A stretch of 64,000 nt of DNA from JACTMZ01 sp044359955 (lineage in GTDB: Bacteria > Verrucomicrobiota > Verrucomicrobiia > Chthoniobacterales > JACTMZ01). Below, piece after piece: positions 8,500-20,335 of the stretch. Each line of letters starts with the position of its first letter. The stretch's first letter is position 1. The stretch covers positions 62,001-126,000 of the forward strand of contig JBIKLF010000004.1 in assembly GCA_044359955.1 (NCBI GenBank), in the 5' to 3' direction. The notes beneath the pieces are model-generated. The model was not told where the DNA came from. It did not search any database and saw nothing but the letters and a program-made list of their open reading frames with translations. The position numbers and the translations under genes were made by a program.

Positions 8500-11138
8500 A
8501 GTCCTCCCTTCACCTTGTTCTCCTTGGGGTCTTTTTCGGGCCGGCCTTCCTTCACCCCTTTCCTGCCCGGGCGGGATCCGGCGGCCAAGATTCGTTCTAC
8601 TCGATCGAAAACGAAGCCGATCGGGAAGTTATCCGGCGTCAGCAGGGAACAGTCGGCGCTGAGGATGCCATGCGGCGCGGGGATGCGGCCCTCCAATCGG
8701 GCAATGTCGAGGCGGCCTACCTTGCCTACAAAGAAGCAGTGGACCTTACGCCCGACGGCCCCGCCCAGAAGTCCCTGCGGGCAAGGGCCCTCTCCCGTTA
8801 CTCCTCCACCGCGGTCCGCTACGCCCAGTATCTGGTCAGCGAAGGCCAATACGCCAAGGCGGAGTCCGTGGCCCGCGAGGTTCTCGAGCCGCGTTACAAC
8901 CCGGATTACCGGCCGGCCGCAGTTTTCCTCTCCCGTCTCGAGCAACCGGATTATTTCAACAAAACGATCACGCCCGAGTTTGCCGATGACCGCGCCAAGG
9001 TGGAGGAACTCCTCATGCAGGGCAACGGTTACTTCGATTCCGGTCGCTATGATCTGGCCCAAAAGCGCTACCAGCAGGTGCTGGCGGTGGACAAATACAA
9101 CTCGGCGGCTTTCCGCGGCATGGAGCAGGTCGAGGTGGGCAAACAGCGCTACTACGATTCCGCTTACAACGAGACCCGGTCGCGCATGCTTTGGCAGGTG
9201 GATAAGGCTTGGGAGCGTCCCAAACGCCGCTTTGTTGACGCTCGCTCCACCGATTCTTCCGCTTTAGCCGAGGAGCGGCGCGGCACCGAACTCATGCTGG
9301 CCCGGCTCAACGGCATTGTCATCCCCCGCGTCGATTTCCGCGATGCGACCGTGCGCCAAGCAGTTGGTTTTCTTCAACAGCGCAGCCGCGACCTCGACAC
9401 CAGCGAGGACGCCCCCGAGCGACGCGGCGTCAACATTGTCCTGAAATTGCCAGCCGCCTCGGCCCCCGCACCCGCTTCCTTGGAGATCGAGGGTGAATCC
9501 GCCGCCCCGGCGGGCTTCAGTGCAGACAGTCGTATCACCCTCAACCTGAGCAATGTCCCCCTATACGAAGCTCTGCGTTACGTGGCCACCTTGGCCGGCT
9601 TGAAGGTCAAGGTGGAGCCCTTCGCGGTCTCGATTGTGCCTCTCTCGGAGCCGACCGATACACTGCAGCAGCGGGAATTCAAAGTGCCACCCGGTTTCAT
9701 TACCGGGGGTTCCTCGGGTGAGACCGAGCCGGCCGCCCAGGCAGGTCGAGACACCGGCGCCGCCGGAGGCGCGACCCGTCTCGCCGTCCGTCAAGGCGCC
9801 AGGGACTTCCTTGAGGCGCAAGGTGTGGAATTTCCGCCCGGAGCCAGCGCCAATTTCAACCCGGGCAGCAGCCGGCTCGTGGTTCGCAATACGGCTTCAA
9901 ATTTGGATCTGATCGAGTCTCTGGTTGACGCCGCCATGGGCGAACAGCCCACCCAGGTCGAAATCGAGGCCAAATTTGTCGAAATTTCCCAGAATAACCT
10001 CAAGGAACTGGGCTTCGATTGGGCGCTCGGCCCCTTCTCGCTGCCGGGCTCCGATGCCGTGTTCGGAAGCGGTGGAACCATCATTCCCAACGGCCAAGCG
10101 GGGCAGTGGCCATTCGTCAACCCTGGCACACGGCAGGTGGTCGGCAGCGATTCCATCACCAGCGGCCTGCGCAGCGGCAGTGGCACCGGTCCCGACGCCG
10201 GTCTTTCCGTCAACAGCCTCAATGCGCTCCTCGCGCAAAACGCCGGGATTGGCGGTGGTGCCGCCCCGGGCTTCTTTGCCCTCTCCGGTGTGTTCACCAA
10301 TCCGCAATTTCAGATGGTCATCCGCGCGCTCAATCAAAAGAAAGGCGTCGACCTCATGGCCTCACCGAAGGTCACGACCAAGAGCGGACAAAAAGCGACG
10401 ATCAGCATTGTCCGGGACTTTCCTTATCCGCAAGAGTTTGAACCACCGCAGGTGCCGCAAAGCACATCGGAAACAGGAGGTTCTTCAATACTCGGCGGGG
10501 CTGCTCAAGAACAAGACCCGGTCGTCACCCCGAGCTTCCCGACCGATTTCACCACCCGCAAACTAGGGGTGAGTTTGGAAGTCGAACCACAAATCGGCCC
10601 GGACGGCTACACCATCGATCTCTCGCTCAGTCCTGAAGTCGTTGATTTCGACGGCTTCATCAACTACGGAAGCCCAATTTTCGCTCCGCAAAGAAACCTC
10701 GTGGCCGGAGCAGCCGGCGCCGCGCTCAATCCGCTCGAGGTGCTCAATCCCAACCAGTTTTTTTCCCGAACCCTGCTTACCGAAAACACCATCAATCAGC
10801 CCATCTTCAGCGTTCGAAAGGTGACCACCAGCGTCAGTATCTGGGACGGCCAGACCGTAGCACTTGGCGGTCTTATTCGCGAGGACGTGCAGAAGGTGAA
10901 CGACAAGGTGCCCGTGCTCGGAGATATTCCACTGGCCGGGGCTTTGTTCCGCTCTGAAATCGACCAGAAGATCAAACAAAACCTCATCGTTTTCGTCACG
11001 GCACGCCTCATGGATGCCGCCGGCCAGCCCTTGCGTCCGGAAGACGACACCGATCAAGAGGAAATCGTCGAACCCCTCGGTTTACCCGATGATCTGCGCA
11101 AGCCCAGCATTACGGCTAAAGGGTTCCGTCAGAAATAA
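8496..11138 (+). CDS. Amuc_1098 family type IV pilus secretin, copy 2
   Basis: An 880-residue secretin clearly homologous to the preceding gene over its whole length: signal peptide, TPR-like region, STN-like domain from about residue 278 (VDFRDATVRQAVGFLQQRS), secretin domain from about 487 (VEIEAKFVEISQNNLKELGF) and DGQTVALGGLIREDVQKVND near 785. It is 63 residues longer. The extra length includes an insertion before the final strands, between FINYGSPIF and NTINQPIFSVRKV. It starts inside the stop of copy 1 (ATGA at 8496-8499), so the two are made together, possibly as a mixed or alternative pore. A tandem duplication is the simplest explanation. Confidence 0.9.
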   Translation: MKSSLHLVLLGVFFGPAFLHPFPARAGSGGQDSFYSIENEADREVIRRQQGTVGAEDAMRRGDAALQSGNVEAAYLAYKEAVDLTPDGPAQKSLRARALSRYSSTAVRYAQYLVSEGQYAKAESVAREVLEPRYNPDYRPAAVFLSRLEQPDYFNKTITPEFADDRAKVEELLMQGNGYFDSGRYDLAQKRYQQVLAVDKYNSAAFRGMEQVEVGKQRYYDSAYNETRSRMLWQVDKAWERPKRRFVDARSTDSSALAEERRGTELMLARLNGIVIPRVDFRDATVRQAVGFLQQRSRDLDTSEDAPERRGVNIVLKLPAASAPAPASLEIEGESAAPAGFSADSRITLNLSNVPLYEALRYVATLAGLKVKVEPFAVSIVPLSEPTDTLQQREFKVPPGFITGGSSGETEPAAQAGRDTGAAGGATRLAVRQGARDFLEAQGVEFPPGASANFNPGSSRLVVRNTASNLDLIESLVDAAMGEQPTQVEIEAKFVEISQNNLKELGFDWALGPFSLPGSDAVFGSGGTIIPNGQAGQWPFVNPGTRQVVGSDSITSGLRSGSGTGPDAGLSVNSLNALLAQNAGIGGGAAPGFFALSGVFTNPQFQMVIRALNQKKGVDLMASPKVTTKSGQKATISIVRDFPYPQEFEPPQVPQSTSETGGSSILGGAAQEQDPVVTPSFPTDFTTRKLGVSLEVEPQIGPDGYTIDLSLSPEVVDFDGFINYGSPIFAPQRNLVAGAAGAALNPLEVLNPNQFFSRTLLTENTINQPIFSVRKVTTSVSIWDGQTVALGGLIREDVQKVNDKVPVLGDIPLAGALFRSEIDQKIKQNLIVFVTARLMDAAGQPLRPEDDTDQEEIVEPLGLPDDLRKPSITAKGFRQK

Positions 11139-11183
11139 GGCCGACTCGCGGACGTGATCCGCCCCATTTTTTATCTCGCCCCT

Positions 11184-11780
11184 ATGTTGCTCGGAATCAC
11201 TGGCGGGGTGGCCACTGGCAAATCCACTTTCACTCGGCTGCTCGCCCGGGCTCATCCTTTCACCGTTTTCGACGCGGATGCCTGCGTGCACGGGTTGCTC
11301 AGCACCGATGGAGATATCATCCGCGCGGTCAGCCACGAATTCTCCCTGCCGCCACACGAACCGCCACTCCCGATCGACCGCGCCCTCTTGCGGCAACACG
11401 TCTTCTCCGACCCCTCGGCCCGGCGCCGGTTGGAAGCGATCATCCACCCCGTGGTCCGGCAGCGCTGGATGGCCCTTCGTTCGGAGTGCCTCGACCTCGG
11501 TCAGGACTTCCTCGCCGACATCCCCCTCCTCTTCGAAACCGGTGGCGCGCCTCACTTCGAAAATGTCGTGGTGGTCGCGGCCTCACCCGAAACCCAACGG
11601 ATCAGGCTGGCCGCCAAGGGGCGTGAACCCGCCTTGGCCGAGGCGATGCTTGCCAGCCAGTGGCCGATCGGGCAGAAAGTAGCCGAGGCCGATCACGTGG
11701 TTTGGAACGATGGATCCTTGGCCGGACTTGAGCGGCAGGCTTCCCTGCTCCTCGATCAACTTTTCTCCCGCGCGGCATGA
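11184..11780 (+). CDS. coaE: Dephospho-CoA kinase
   Basis: A 198-residue cytoplasmic P-loop kinase that phosphorylates the 3'-hydroxyl of dephospho-CoA, the last step of coenzyme A synthesis. It opens with MLLGITGGVATGKSTF, where GGVATGKS is the Walker A loop, followed by DADACVHGLL, in which the DAD motif binds substrate. HPVVRQRW and DIPLLFETG are also family motifs. The ATG at 11184 is preferred over an in-frame GTG at 11154 because it places the first beta strand directly at the N-terminus, as in other CoaE proteins. It overlaps rho by the four bases ATGA. Confidence 0.93.
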   Translation: MLLGITGGVATGKSTFTRLLARAHPFTVFDADACVHGLLSTDGDIIRAVSHEFSLPPHEPPLPIDRALLRQHVFSDPSARRRLEAIIHPVVRQRWMALRSECLDLGQDFLADIPLLFETGGAPHFENVVVVAASPETQRIRLAAKGREPALAEAMLASQWPIGQKVAEADHVVWNDGSLAGLERQASLLLDQLFSRAA

Positions 11781-13111
11781 GCATTTCCCGTCAAAACAAA
11801 AGCCCTTCCAGCGTCGATCTCTCCCGTTTTCCGGCGGAGGCAGCGTCGGTGGCCGGCGCGCAGCTCGACCTTTCCGATCTCCAGTCCCTGCCCCACGTGG
11901 CTCTGGCCGAGTTGATCGCGCGCTACGCCCTGCGCTTGCGTCCTGATGGCACCCGGCGGCATCTGGTCTCGGACCTCTGCCGCTTTTTTCTTTCCGCCGG
12001 CGCGTTTATCCAGGCCGAGGGTTTGGTCGAGGACGTGGGAGACCATGCCATGATCCGTTGGCCCTGCTACAACATGGCCGAGGGTCCGGATGATCTTTTT
12101 GTCTCCATCGGACTGGTCCGCGATTTCGGCCTGCAAACCGGACTGCTCGTGGCCTGCACCTTGCGTGCGCCCAGCGAGCGGGACCGCTATTGCGGATTGG
12201 AGCAAATCACCTCCATCGAAGGAATCCCCTTGGCCGATTGGCGGCCGCCGGCTCCGTTTGACAAATTGACCCCGCTTTTCCCGCAGGAACGCATCCTGCT
12301 CGAGTGCACCAAAGAACCGACCCTCAGCACGCGGGCCGTCGACCTCATCGCGCCTCTCGGCAAAGGTCAACGCGCCCTCATCGTGGCCCCGCCCCGCACC
12401 GGCAAGACGATCCTCATGAAGCACATCGCCCAAGCGATTCGCTCCACTTCACCCGAGGTCTGTCTCATTCTTCTCCTCGTCGACGAACGCCCCGAAGAAG
12501 TCACCGACCTGCGGCGCTCTATCGAGGCCGACATCTACAGCTCCACCTTCGACGAGTCGCCGCAACGGCACACGCAGCTGGCGGAATTCGTCATCGAACG
12601 GGCCAAACGGTTGGTCGAACTCGGCAAGGATGTGGTCATCCTCCTCGACAGCATCACCCGTCTGGCCCGCGGCTACAATAATCTCCAACCCGGGAAAGGC
12701 CGCATCATGTCGGGCGGCGTTGACGCGCAGGCCCTGATGAAACCCAAGCGCTTTTTCGGCGCGGCCCGCAACACCGAGGAGGGCGGCAGCCTCACCATTG
12801 TCGCCACCGCTTTGGTCGAAACACAAAGCCGCATGGACGACCTGATTTTCGAGGAGTTCAAAGGCACGGGCAACATGGAGATCCACCTCGACCGCACCAT
12901 TGCCGACCAGCGCGTTTTCCCCGCGATCCACGTGACCAAATCGGCAACCCGGCGGGAGGAGAACCTTTACCATCCGGACGAGTTGGCGCGCATCGTCGTG
13001 CTGCGCAAACAACTCAATGAATTGCCCGCGGTCGAGGCCATGGAGACCCTGGTCCGCAATCTGCACCGCACCAAAACCAACGCCGAGCTGCTGCTGCGCG
13101 GCCTGCAGTAA
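11777..13111 (+). CDS. rho: Transcription termination factor Rho
   Basis: A 444-residue hexameric RNA-dependent ATPase that ends untranslated transcripts. The ATPase core is fully conserved: Walker A APPRTGKT, LLVDERPEEVTD, the Q-loop region LLDSITRLARGYN and the R-loop region SGGVDAQALMKPKRFFGAARNTEEGGS. The N-terminal RNA-binding domain (about 80-110) is unusual. Where most Rho proteins have the RNP1-like GFGFLR, this one reads HAMIRWPCYNM before the conserved GPDDLFV. The two phenylalanines of the primary RNA site are therefore absent. The gene begins inside the coaE stop and is followed four bases later by rnc. Confidence 0.96.
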   Translation: MSISRQNKSPSSVDLSRFPAEAASVAGAQLDLSDLQSLPHVALAELIARYALRLRPDGTRRHLVSDLCRFFLSAGAFIQAEGLVEDVGDHAMIRWPCYNMAEGPDDLFVSIGLVRDFGLQTGLLVACTLRAPSERDRYCGLEQITSIEGIPLADWRPPAPFDKLTPLFPQERILLECTKEPTLSTRAVDLIAPLGKGQRALIVAPPRTGKTILMKHIAQAIRSTSPEVCLILLLVDERPEEVTDLRRSIEADIYSSTFDESPQRHTQLAEFVIERAKRLVELGKDVVILLDSITRLARGYNNLQPGKGRIMSGGVDAQALMKPKRFFGAARNTEEGGSLTIVATALVETQSRMDDLIFEEFKGTGNMEIHLDRTIADQRVFPAIHVTKSATRREENLYHPDELARIVVLRKQLNELPAVEAMETLVRNLHRTKTNAELLLRGLQ

Positions 13112-13115
13112 CCCC

Positions 13116-13850
13116 ATGGATCCCGCCTCTCCCGCTCCCGATCTCAGCCCCGCGCAGCTCGCCGCCCACATGAATCCGCTCGAGCGGCACATCGGCTACA
13201 AGTTCCGCAACTCGCTCCTCCTCGCCGAGGCCCTCACCCATCCGAGTCTCTCGTTCGAGCGCAAAACGTTCCACTTCGACAATCAGCGGCTGGAATTTCT
13301 CGGTGACGCCGTGCTGCAACTCGTCGTCACGCAGCATCTCTACCGGTTGTTTCCGACTTTCAGCGAGGGGCAGCTGACCAAACTCCGCTCTCGCTTGGTC
13401 TCGCGCGAGGGACTCAAGAAGCACGCCATCACCCTCGGCCTCGGCCGCTACCTCATGCTCGGTCGGGGCGAGGAGGCCAGCCAGGGCCGCGAGCGTGCCT
13501 CCACCCTCGCCGATGCGTTCGAATCTCTGGTCGGCGCCATGTATCTTGACAGTGATCTCGAAACCGTGCGCCGCTTTCTCCTACGGGTGGCAAGCGAAGA
13601 CCTCGCCGCCCTGGCCCGCGAGCCGGCGGAACATAATCCGAAGGGCGAATTGCAGGAAATCCTCCAGTCGCTGTCCCCGCAAAGCCCCGCTTACGAGGTC
13701 GTCTCCGAGACCGGCCCCGATCACCTTAAAGACTTCACCTGCCGCGTCCTCTGGGAAGGCAAGGATCTCGGCCGCGGCTCCGGACAAAGCAAAAAGCAGG
13801 CCGAAATCAATGCCGCTTCCGACGCCCTTCTGCAAAAGCTCTGGGAGTGA
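13116..13850 (+). CDS. rnc: Ribonuclease III
   Basis: A 244-residue double-strand-specific endoribonuclease that processes rRNA precursors and other structured RNAs. The catalytic domain contains the signature NQRLEFLGDAVL (about residues 56-67) and the second acidic cluster in TLADAFESLVGAMYLDSD. A C-terminal dsRNA-binding domain begins near NPKGELQEILQ and ends with SKKQAEINAASDALLQKL. The ATG at 13116, four bases after the rho stop, is chosen; the open frame extends upstream into rho but with no family similarity. An internal ATG (MNPLERHIGYKF) is a possible shorter start. Confidence 0.94.
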   Translation: MDPASPAPDLSPAQLAAHMNPLERHIGYKFRNSLLLAEALTHPSLSFERKTFHFDNQRLEFLGDAVLQLVVTQHLYRLFPTFSEGQLTKLRSRLVSREGLKKHAITLGLGRYLMLGRGEEASQGRERASTLADAFESLVGAMYLDSDLETVRRFLLRVASEDLAALAREPAEHNPKGELQEILQSLSPQSPAYEVVSETGPDHLKDFTCRVLWEGKDLGRGSGQSKKQAEINAASDALLQKLWE

Positions 13851-13874
13851 CACCGGCACCGGCCGCGGTGGTGA

Positions 13875-17102
<3,228 letters not shown>

Positions 17103-17212
17103 AAGGCTGGCGGCTTTCTTGTGTAGTCGGCCCGCGCGTCCGGTGCAATCCGCCGGTTCGGTCCGGCACTTGATCCTTGCCGCCGAACGCCCCGGTCCCG
17201 ACACTGTCCACT

Positions 17213-17476
17213 ATGGTCGAACTGCAAGTTTATGCCGCGGGCCTCCGCGCCCCGGACAAGCTGATGGGCTTGGATCTGGAGCTAGCGGCCATCCCCGGGC
17301 TGCGTTACAAGGCGGACACTCTGCACGACATGATTTTCCTCGAATCCGATGACCCCTCCATCTCCCTGGAAGAAATCCGCAGCCTTTTCAACAAGCTCGA
17401 CCTCGAGGCTCGTTTCGTCGGGCAGACCCACTCGGTGGCGCGCTCCCAGTCGGCCACTCAGGTGATTCGTCCGTAG
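17213..17476 (+). CDS. Small hypothetical protein upstream of the mla genes
   Basis: An 87-residue acidic protein beginning MVELQVYAAGL, with an alternating strand-helix-strand pattern (LRYKADTLHDMIFLESDDP, then SLEEIRSLFNKLDLEARFVG). This could be a small ferredoxin-like fold similar in shape to HMA or ACT modules, but no binding motif is seen. It has no signal peptide. It lies between the divergent carB gene and mlaE, 14 bases before the latter, and is probably transcribed with the mla genes. I do not recognise its family. Uniform codon use and its position make a real gene likely. Confidence 0.6.
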   Translation: MVELQVYAAGLRAPDKLMGLDLELAAIPGLRYKADTLHDMIFLESDDPSISLEEIRSLFNKLDLEARFVGQTHSVARSQSATQVIRP

Positions 17477-17490
17477 CCTGTTTTCCTGCT

Positions 17491-18279
17491 ATGGCGCCTG
17501 CCCGTTACGTCGGAGACCTCATTTTCTCCTTCGCCCGCTACCTCGGCGATCTGGCCTTGCTGGCCGGCGAGACCCTGCGCGGCATCTTCCACGGTCAGGT
17601 GCGGCCGCAGCTGGTCGTGCAGCAAATCTACGAGGTCGGGTTCCGCTCCCAGTTGGTCGTGCTGATTACGGGCGCCTTCACCGGCGCGGTCTTCGCCACC
17701 CAGACCTACTTCCAGTTCCACCGCCTGCAAATGGACACGGCGGTGGGACCGGTGGTCAGCGTCTCGATGTTCCGCGAACTCGGGCCCGTGCTCTGCGGTC
17801 TCATGGTTGCCGGTCGCGTGGGCGCCGCGATGTCTGCGGAACTGGGCACCATGAAGGTGACCGAGCAGCTCGATGCCTTGCGCGCCCTGGCGGTCCACCC
17901 CGTGGACTACCTGGTCGTCCCGCGTTTTCTCGCCATGCTCGTCTCCATGCCGCTTCTCGTCGCGGAGTGCATCGGCGTCGGCATCCTCGCCGCCTACCTG
18001 TTGACCACGCAGGTGCTTGGCGTCTCCGAGGCCTACTACGTGCACAACATGCTGCACTTCACCGGCGGACGCGACGTGGCGATGGGGCTGATCAAAGGAA
18101 TGGTCTTCGGTGTCGTCATTGTTTTTGTCAGCTGCCACCAAGGACTCAATGCCCGGGAGGGTGCGGTCGGCGTTGGTCGGGCCACTACCGAGGCCGTGGT
18201 CGTCGGCTCGCTCTTCATTCTCGTGGTCAACTTTTTCCTCACCATGACCCTCAACATTTTCTTCCCGGCCGGCAAATGA
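17491..18279 (+). CDS. mlaE: MlaE family lipid ABC transporter permease
   Basis: A 262-residue inner-membrane permease of the MlaE (DUF140) family. It shows five or six hydrophobic segments and family stretches FRSQLVVLITGAFTGAVFATQ, VSMFRELGPVLCGLMVAGRVGAAMSAELGTMKVTEQLDAL and HPVDYLVVPRFLA. In the Mla system the MlaE dimer moves glycerophospholipids between the inner membrane and the periplasmic MlaD ring, keeping the outer leaflet asymmetric. The stop overlaps the mlaF start by ATGA. No MlaB STAS protein is encoded nearby. Confidence 0.92.
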   Translation: MAPARYVGDLIFSFARYLGDLALLAGETLRGIFHGQVRPQLVVQQIYEVGFRSQLVVLITGAFTGAVFATQTYFQFHRLQMDTAVGPVVSVSMFRELGPVLCGLMVAGRVGAAMSAELGTMKVTEQLDALRALAVHPVDYLVVPRFLAMLVSMPLLVAECIGVGILAAYLLTTQVLGVSEAYYVHNMLHFTGGRDVAMGLIKGMVFGVVIVFVSCHQGLNAREGAVGVGRATTEAVVVGSLFILVVNFFLTMTLNIFFPAGK

Positions 18280-19040
18280 CCGAGCACGCCCACCCGCGCG
18301 AGGTCATCAAGGTCGAAAACCTCGTCCAGACCATTGGCGGACAGGAAATCCTCCGCGGCTTCAGTCTCAAAGTTTACCAAGGCGAAACGCTGGTCCTTCT
18401 CGGTCGCAGCGGCGGAGGAAAAAGCGTGTTCCTGCGCCACCTCATCGGCCTGATGCAGCCGGTTTCAGGCACCGTAACTTTCGGCCACGAGATCATCTCC
18501 AATCTCCAAGAGCGCGAACTGGCCAAGGTGCGGCGGTCCATGGGCATGCTGTTCCAGAACGGCGCGCTCTTCGACTCCATGACCGTGGCCGACAACGTGG
18601 CCTTTCCCCTGCGGGAGCGTGGCGAAAAAGACGAGGGTATCGTGACCGCCAAGGTGGAAGAGGCCCTGCAAATGGTCGACCTCGCCGGACACCAGGCCAA
18701 GATGCCGGTCAACCTCAGCGGCGGCATGCGCAAGCGGGTCGCCCTGGCCCGCGCCCTCGTCAATCAGCCGCGCTGCATGCTCTACGACGAGCCCACGGCG
18801 GGCCTGGACCCGATCGTGGCCGACAGCATTGATCTGCTCATCCGCCGACTGCAGCGAAAGCTCGGAGTGACGTCGATTGTGGTCACCCACGACATGAAAA
18901 GCACCTTCACCATTGCCGACCATGTGGCCCTGCTGCACGAAGGGCGTTGCTACTTTTACGGCACCTGCGACCAATTGCGCGCCTCGACGGATCCCGTGAT
19001 TCGTGATTTCGTAGAGGGCCGCTCGCACGACGAACCCTGA
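18276..19040 (+). CDS. mlaF: MlaF family lipid ABC transporter ATP-binding protein
   Basis: A 254-residue ABC ATPase that powers the MlaE permease. Walker A is GRSGGGKS, the Q-loop lies in MGMLFQNGALFDSMTVADNVAFPL (typical of MlaF/TtgA-type ATPases), the signature is LSGGMRKRVALARAL, and Walker B plus D-loop is MLYDEPTAGLDP. The switch histidine is in VVTHDMKS. The ATG at 18276 inside the mlaE stop is the start; the open frame extends upstream within mlaE but without similarity. It is followed by mlaD five bases after its stop. Confidence 0.94.
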   Translation: MTEHAHPREVIKVENLVQTIGGQEILRGFSLKVYQGETLVLLGRSGGGKSVFLRHLIGLMQPVSGTVTFGHEIISNLQERELAKVRRSMGMLFQNGALFDSMTVADNVAFPLRERGEKDEGIVTAKVEEALQMVDLAGHQAKMPVNLSGGMRKRVALARALVNQPRCMLYDEPTAGLDPIVADSIDLLIRRLQRKLGVTSIVVTHDMKSTFTIADHVALLHEGRCYFYGTCDQLRASTDPVIRDFVEGRSHDEP

Positions 19041-19045
19041 ACACC

Positions 19046-19837
19046 ATGTATAACCGCGATTCCCGCATCGAAACAAAGGTCGGCTTTTTTGTCATTGCCG
19101 GACTCGCCGTCGTGGCCTTCCTTGTCGTTTACTTCGGACGTCTCGGCCAGGGCTTGGAAAAATTCTACGATTTGCAGGTTGATTTCCCCAACGCCAGCGG
19201 CCTGCTCGCCGGCGCGGATGTTCTCCTCGGGGGCGCCCGCATCGGCTACGTGGGTCGCGATCCGCGTGTGTTGCCGGCCATGCAGGGAGTCGCCGTTGAA
19301 CTCAAGGTGAGGGAGGAGGTGGTGCTTCCGTCCGCCTCCAAATTCATCATTGGCAGCTCCGGATTGCTCGGCAACCGCTTCGTCGACGTTCTGGTCCCGC
19401 CGGAGGCCAACCTCGAGCAACGACTGGAACCCGGCTCGATTGTCGAAGGCCAACGCGAGACCGGCATCGAGGATCTCACCCGCGACAGCGCGGCTTTGAT
19501 GGCCGATGTCCGCAAGGCGGTCGCCACGGTGAACACCACCCTTGAGCGTCTGGACACCACGGCGTTGAGCGAAGAATCGCTCCAGGACCTGCGGCAGACG
19601 CTGGCCAACCTGAAAAAGGGCAGTGAAGGCTTTGCCAATATCAACCAGACAAGCAAAGACCTTCAGGCCGCCGCGGCCGACGCACGACGACTCATGTCCT
19701 CGGCCCGCACCGGCTCAGGTCCCCTGCCCATGATGCTCAACGACCGCCAGGCAGCCACCGACCTCAAAGCACTCCTCGCCAACCTCCGCCGGCACGGGGT
19801 GCTCTGGTATAAGGACTCGCAAAAGCCCGACCGCTGA
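19046..19837 (+). CDS. mlaD: MlaD family (MCE domain) lipid transport protein
   Basis: A 263-residue periplasmic protein anchored by one N-terminal helix (about residues 12-30: VGFFVIAGLAVVAFLVVYF). The MCE domain follows (about 38-115), with VDFPNASGLLAGADVLLGGARIG and the strand-rich stretch ending GNRFVDVLVPP. The C-terminal third is helical and coiled-coil-like (LTRDSAALMADVRKAVATVNTTLERLDTT), as in longer MCE proteins. MlaD hexamers receive or deliver phospholipids at the MlaE complex. The stop is directly adjacent to the convergent folA stop, with no gap. Confidence 0.9.
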   Translation: MYNRDSRIETKVGFFVIAGLAVVAFLVVYFGRLGQGLEKFYDLQVDFPNASGLLAGADVLLGGARIGYVGRDPRVLPAMQGVAVELKVREEVVLPSASKFIIGSSGLLGNRFVDVLVPPEANLEQRLEPGSIVEGQRETGIEDLTRDSAALMADVRKAVATVNTTLERLDTTALSEESLQDLRQTLANLKKGSEGFANINQTSKDLQAAAADARRLMSSARTGSGPLPMMLNDRQAATDLKALLANLRRHGVLWYKDSQKPDR

Positions 19838-20335
19838 TCAGGGAGGCGCTTCCAACCTCGTGCGCGGCAACTCGCGCGCCTCGTCGTTGACAAAGTGGAC
19901 GATGCGCATCTCCGGAGTCTCGCGCAGCTGGGCGGAGAAGCGGAAAATGTCTTCGAAGACCGGCATCCGGCGGTCGCCGTTCACGTCGCGCCGGACCTCG
20001 GTCAAATAAAGGTCGCGGCAATACGGCAAGGCCGCGCGGTAGATTTCGGCCCCGCCGACGACGAAAACTTCGCTGTCCCCGGCCGCTTGTCGCAATTGGC
20101 TCAAATCCCGAATGACCGTGACCCCGGGAATTTGCCAATTCTCCCGCCGGCTCAATACGATTGTTCGCCTGCCGGGCAACGGGCGTCCGATCGATTCGTA
20201 GGTGACTCGCCCCATGAGCAAGGCGCCCCCCATGGTCGATTCCTTGAACCACCGCAGGTCTTCCGGAAGATGCCACGGGATGCGTCCAGCATCGCCGATG
20301 ACGCGATTCTCGGCCATGGCCGCCACGGCGATCAT
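19838..20335 (-). CDS. folA: Dihydrofolate reductase
   Basis: A 165-residue NADPH-dependent enzyme regenerating tetrahydrofolate. It starts MIAVAAMAENRVIG and contains GRIPWHLPEDLRWFKE (substrate and cofactor site, with the catalytic acid in PEDLRWF), MGRVTYESIGRPLPGRRTIVLSR and VVGGAEIYRAALP. Its length and order of motifs are standard for chromosomal DHFR. Its start overlaps the thyA stop (ATGA in 20332-20335), matching its role of reducing the dihydrofolate that ThyA generates. Confidence 0.95.
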   Translation of the reverse strand: MIAVAAMAENRVIGDAGRIPWHLPEDLRWFKESTMGGALLMGRVTYESIGRPLPGRRTIVLSRRENWQIPGVTVIRDLSQLRQAAGDSEVFVVGGAEIYRAALPYCRDLYLTEVRRDVNGDRRMPVFEDIFRFSAQLRETPEMRIVHFVNDEARELPRTRLEAPP

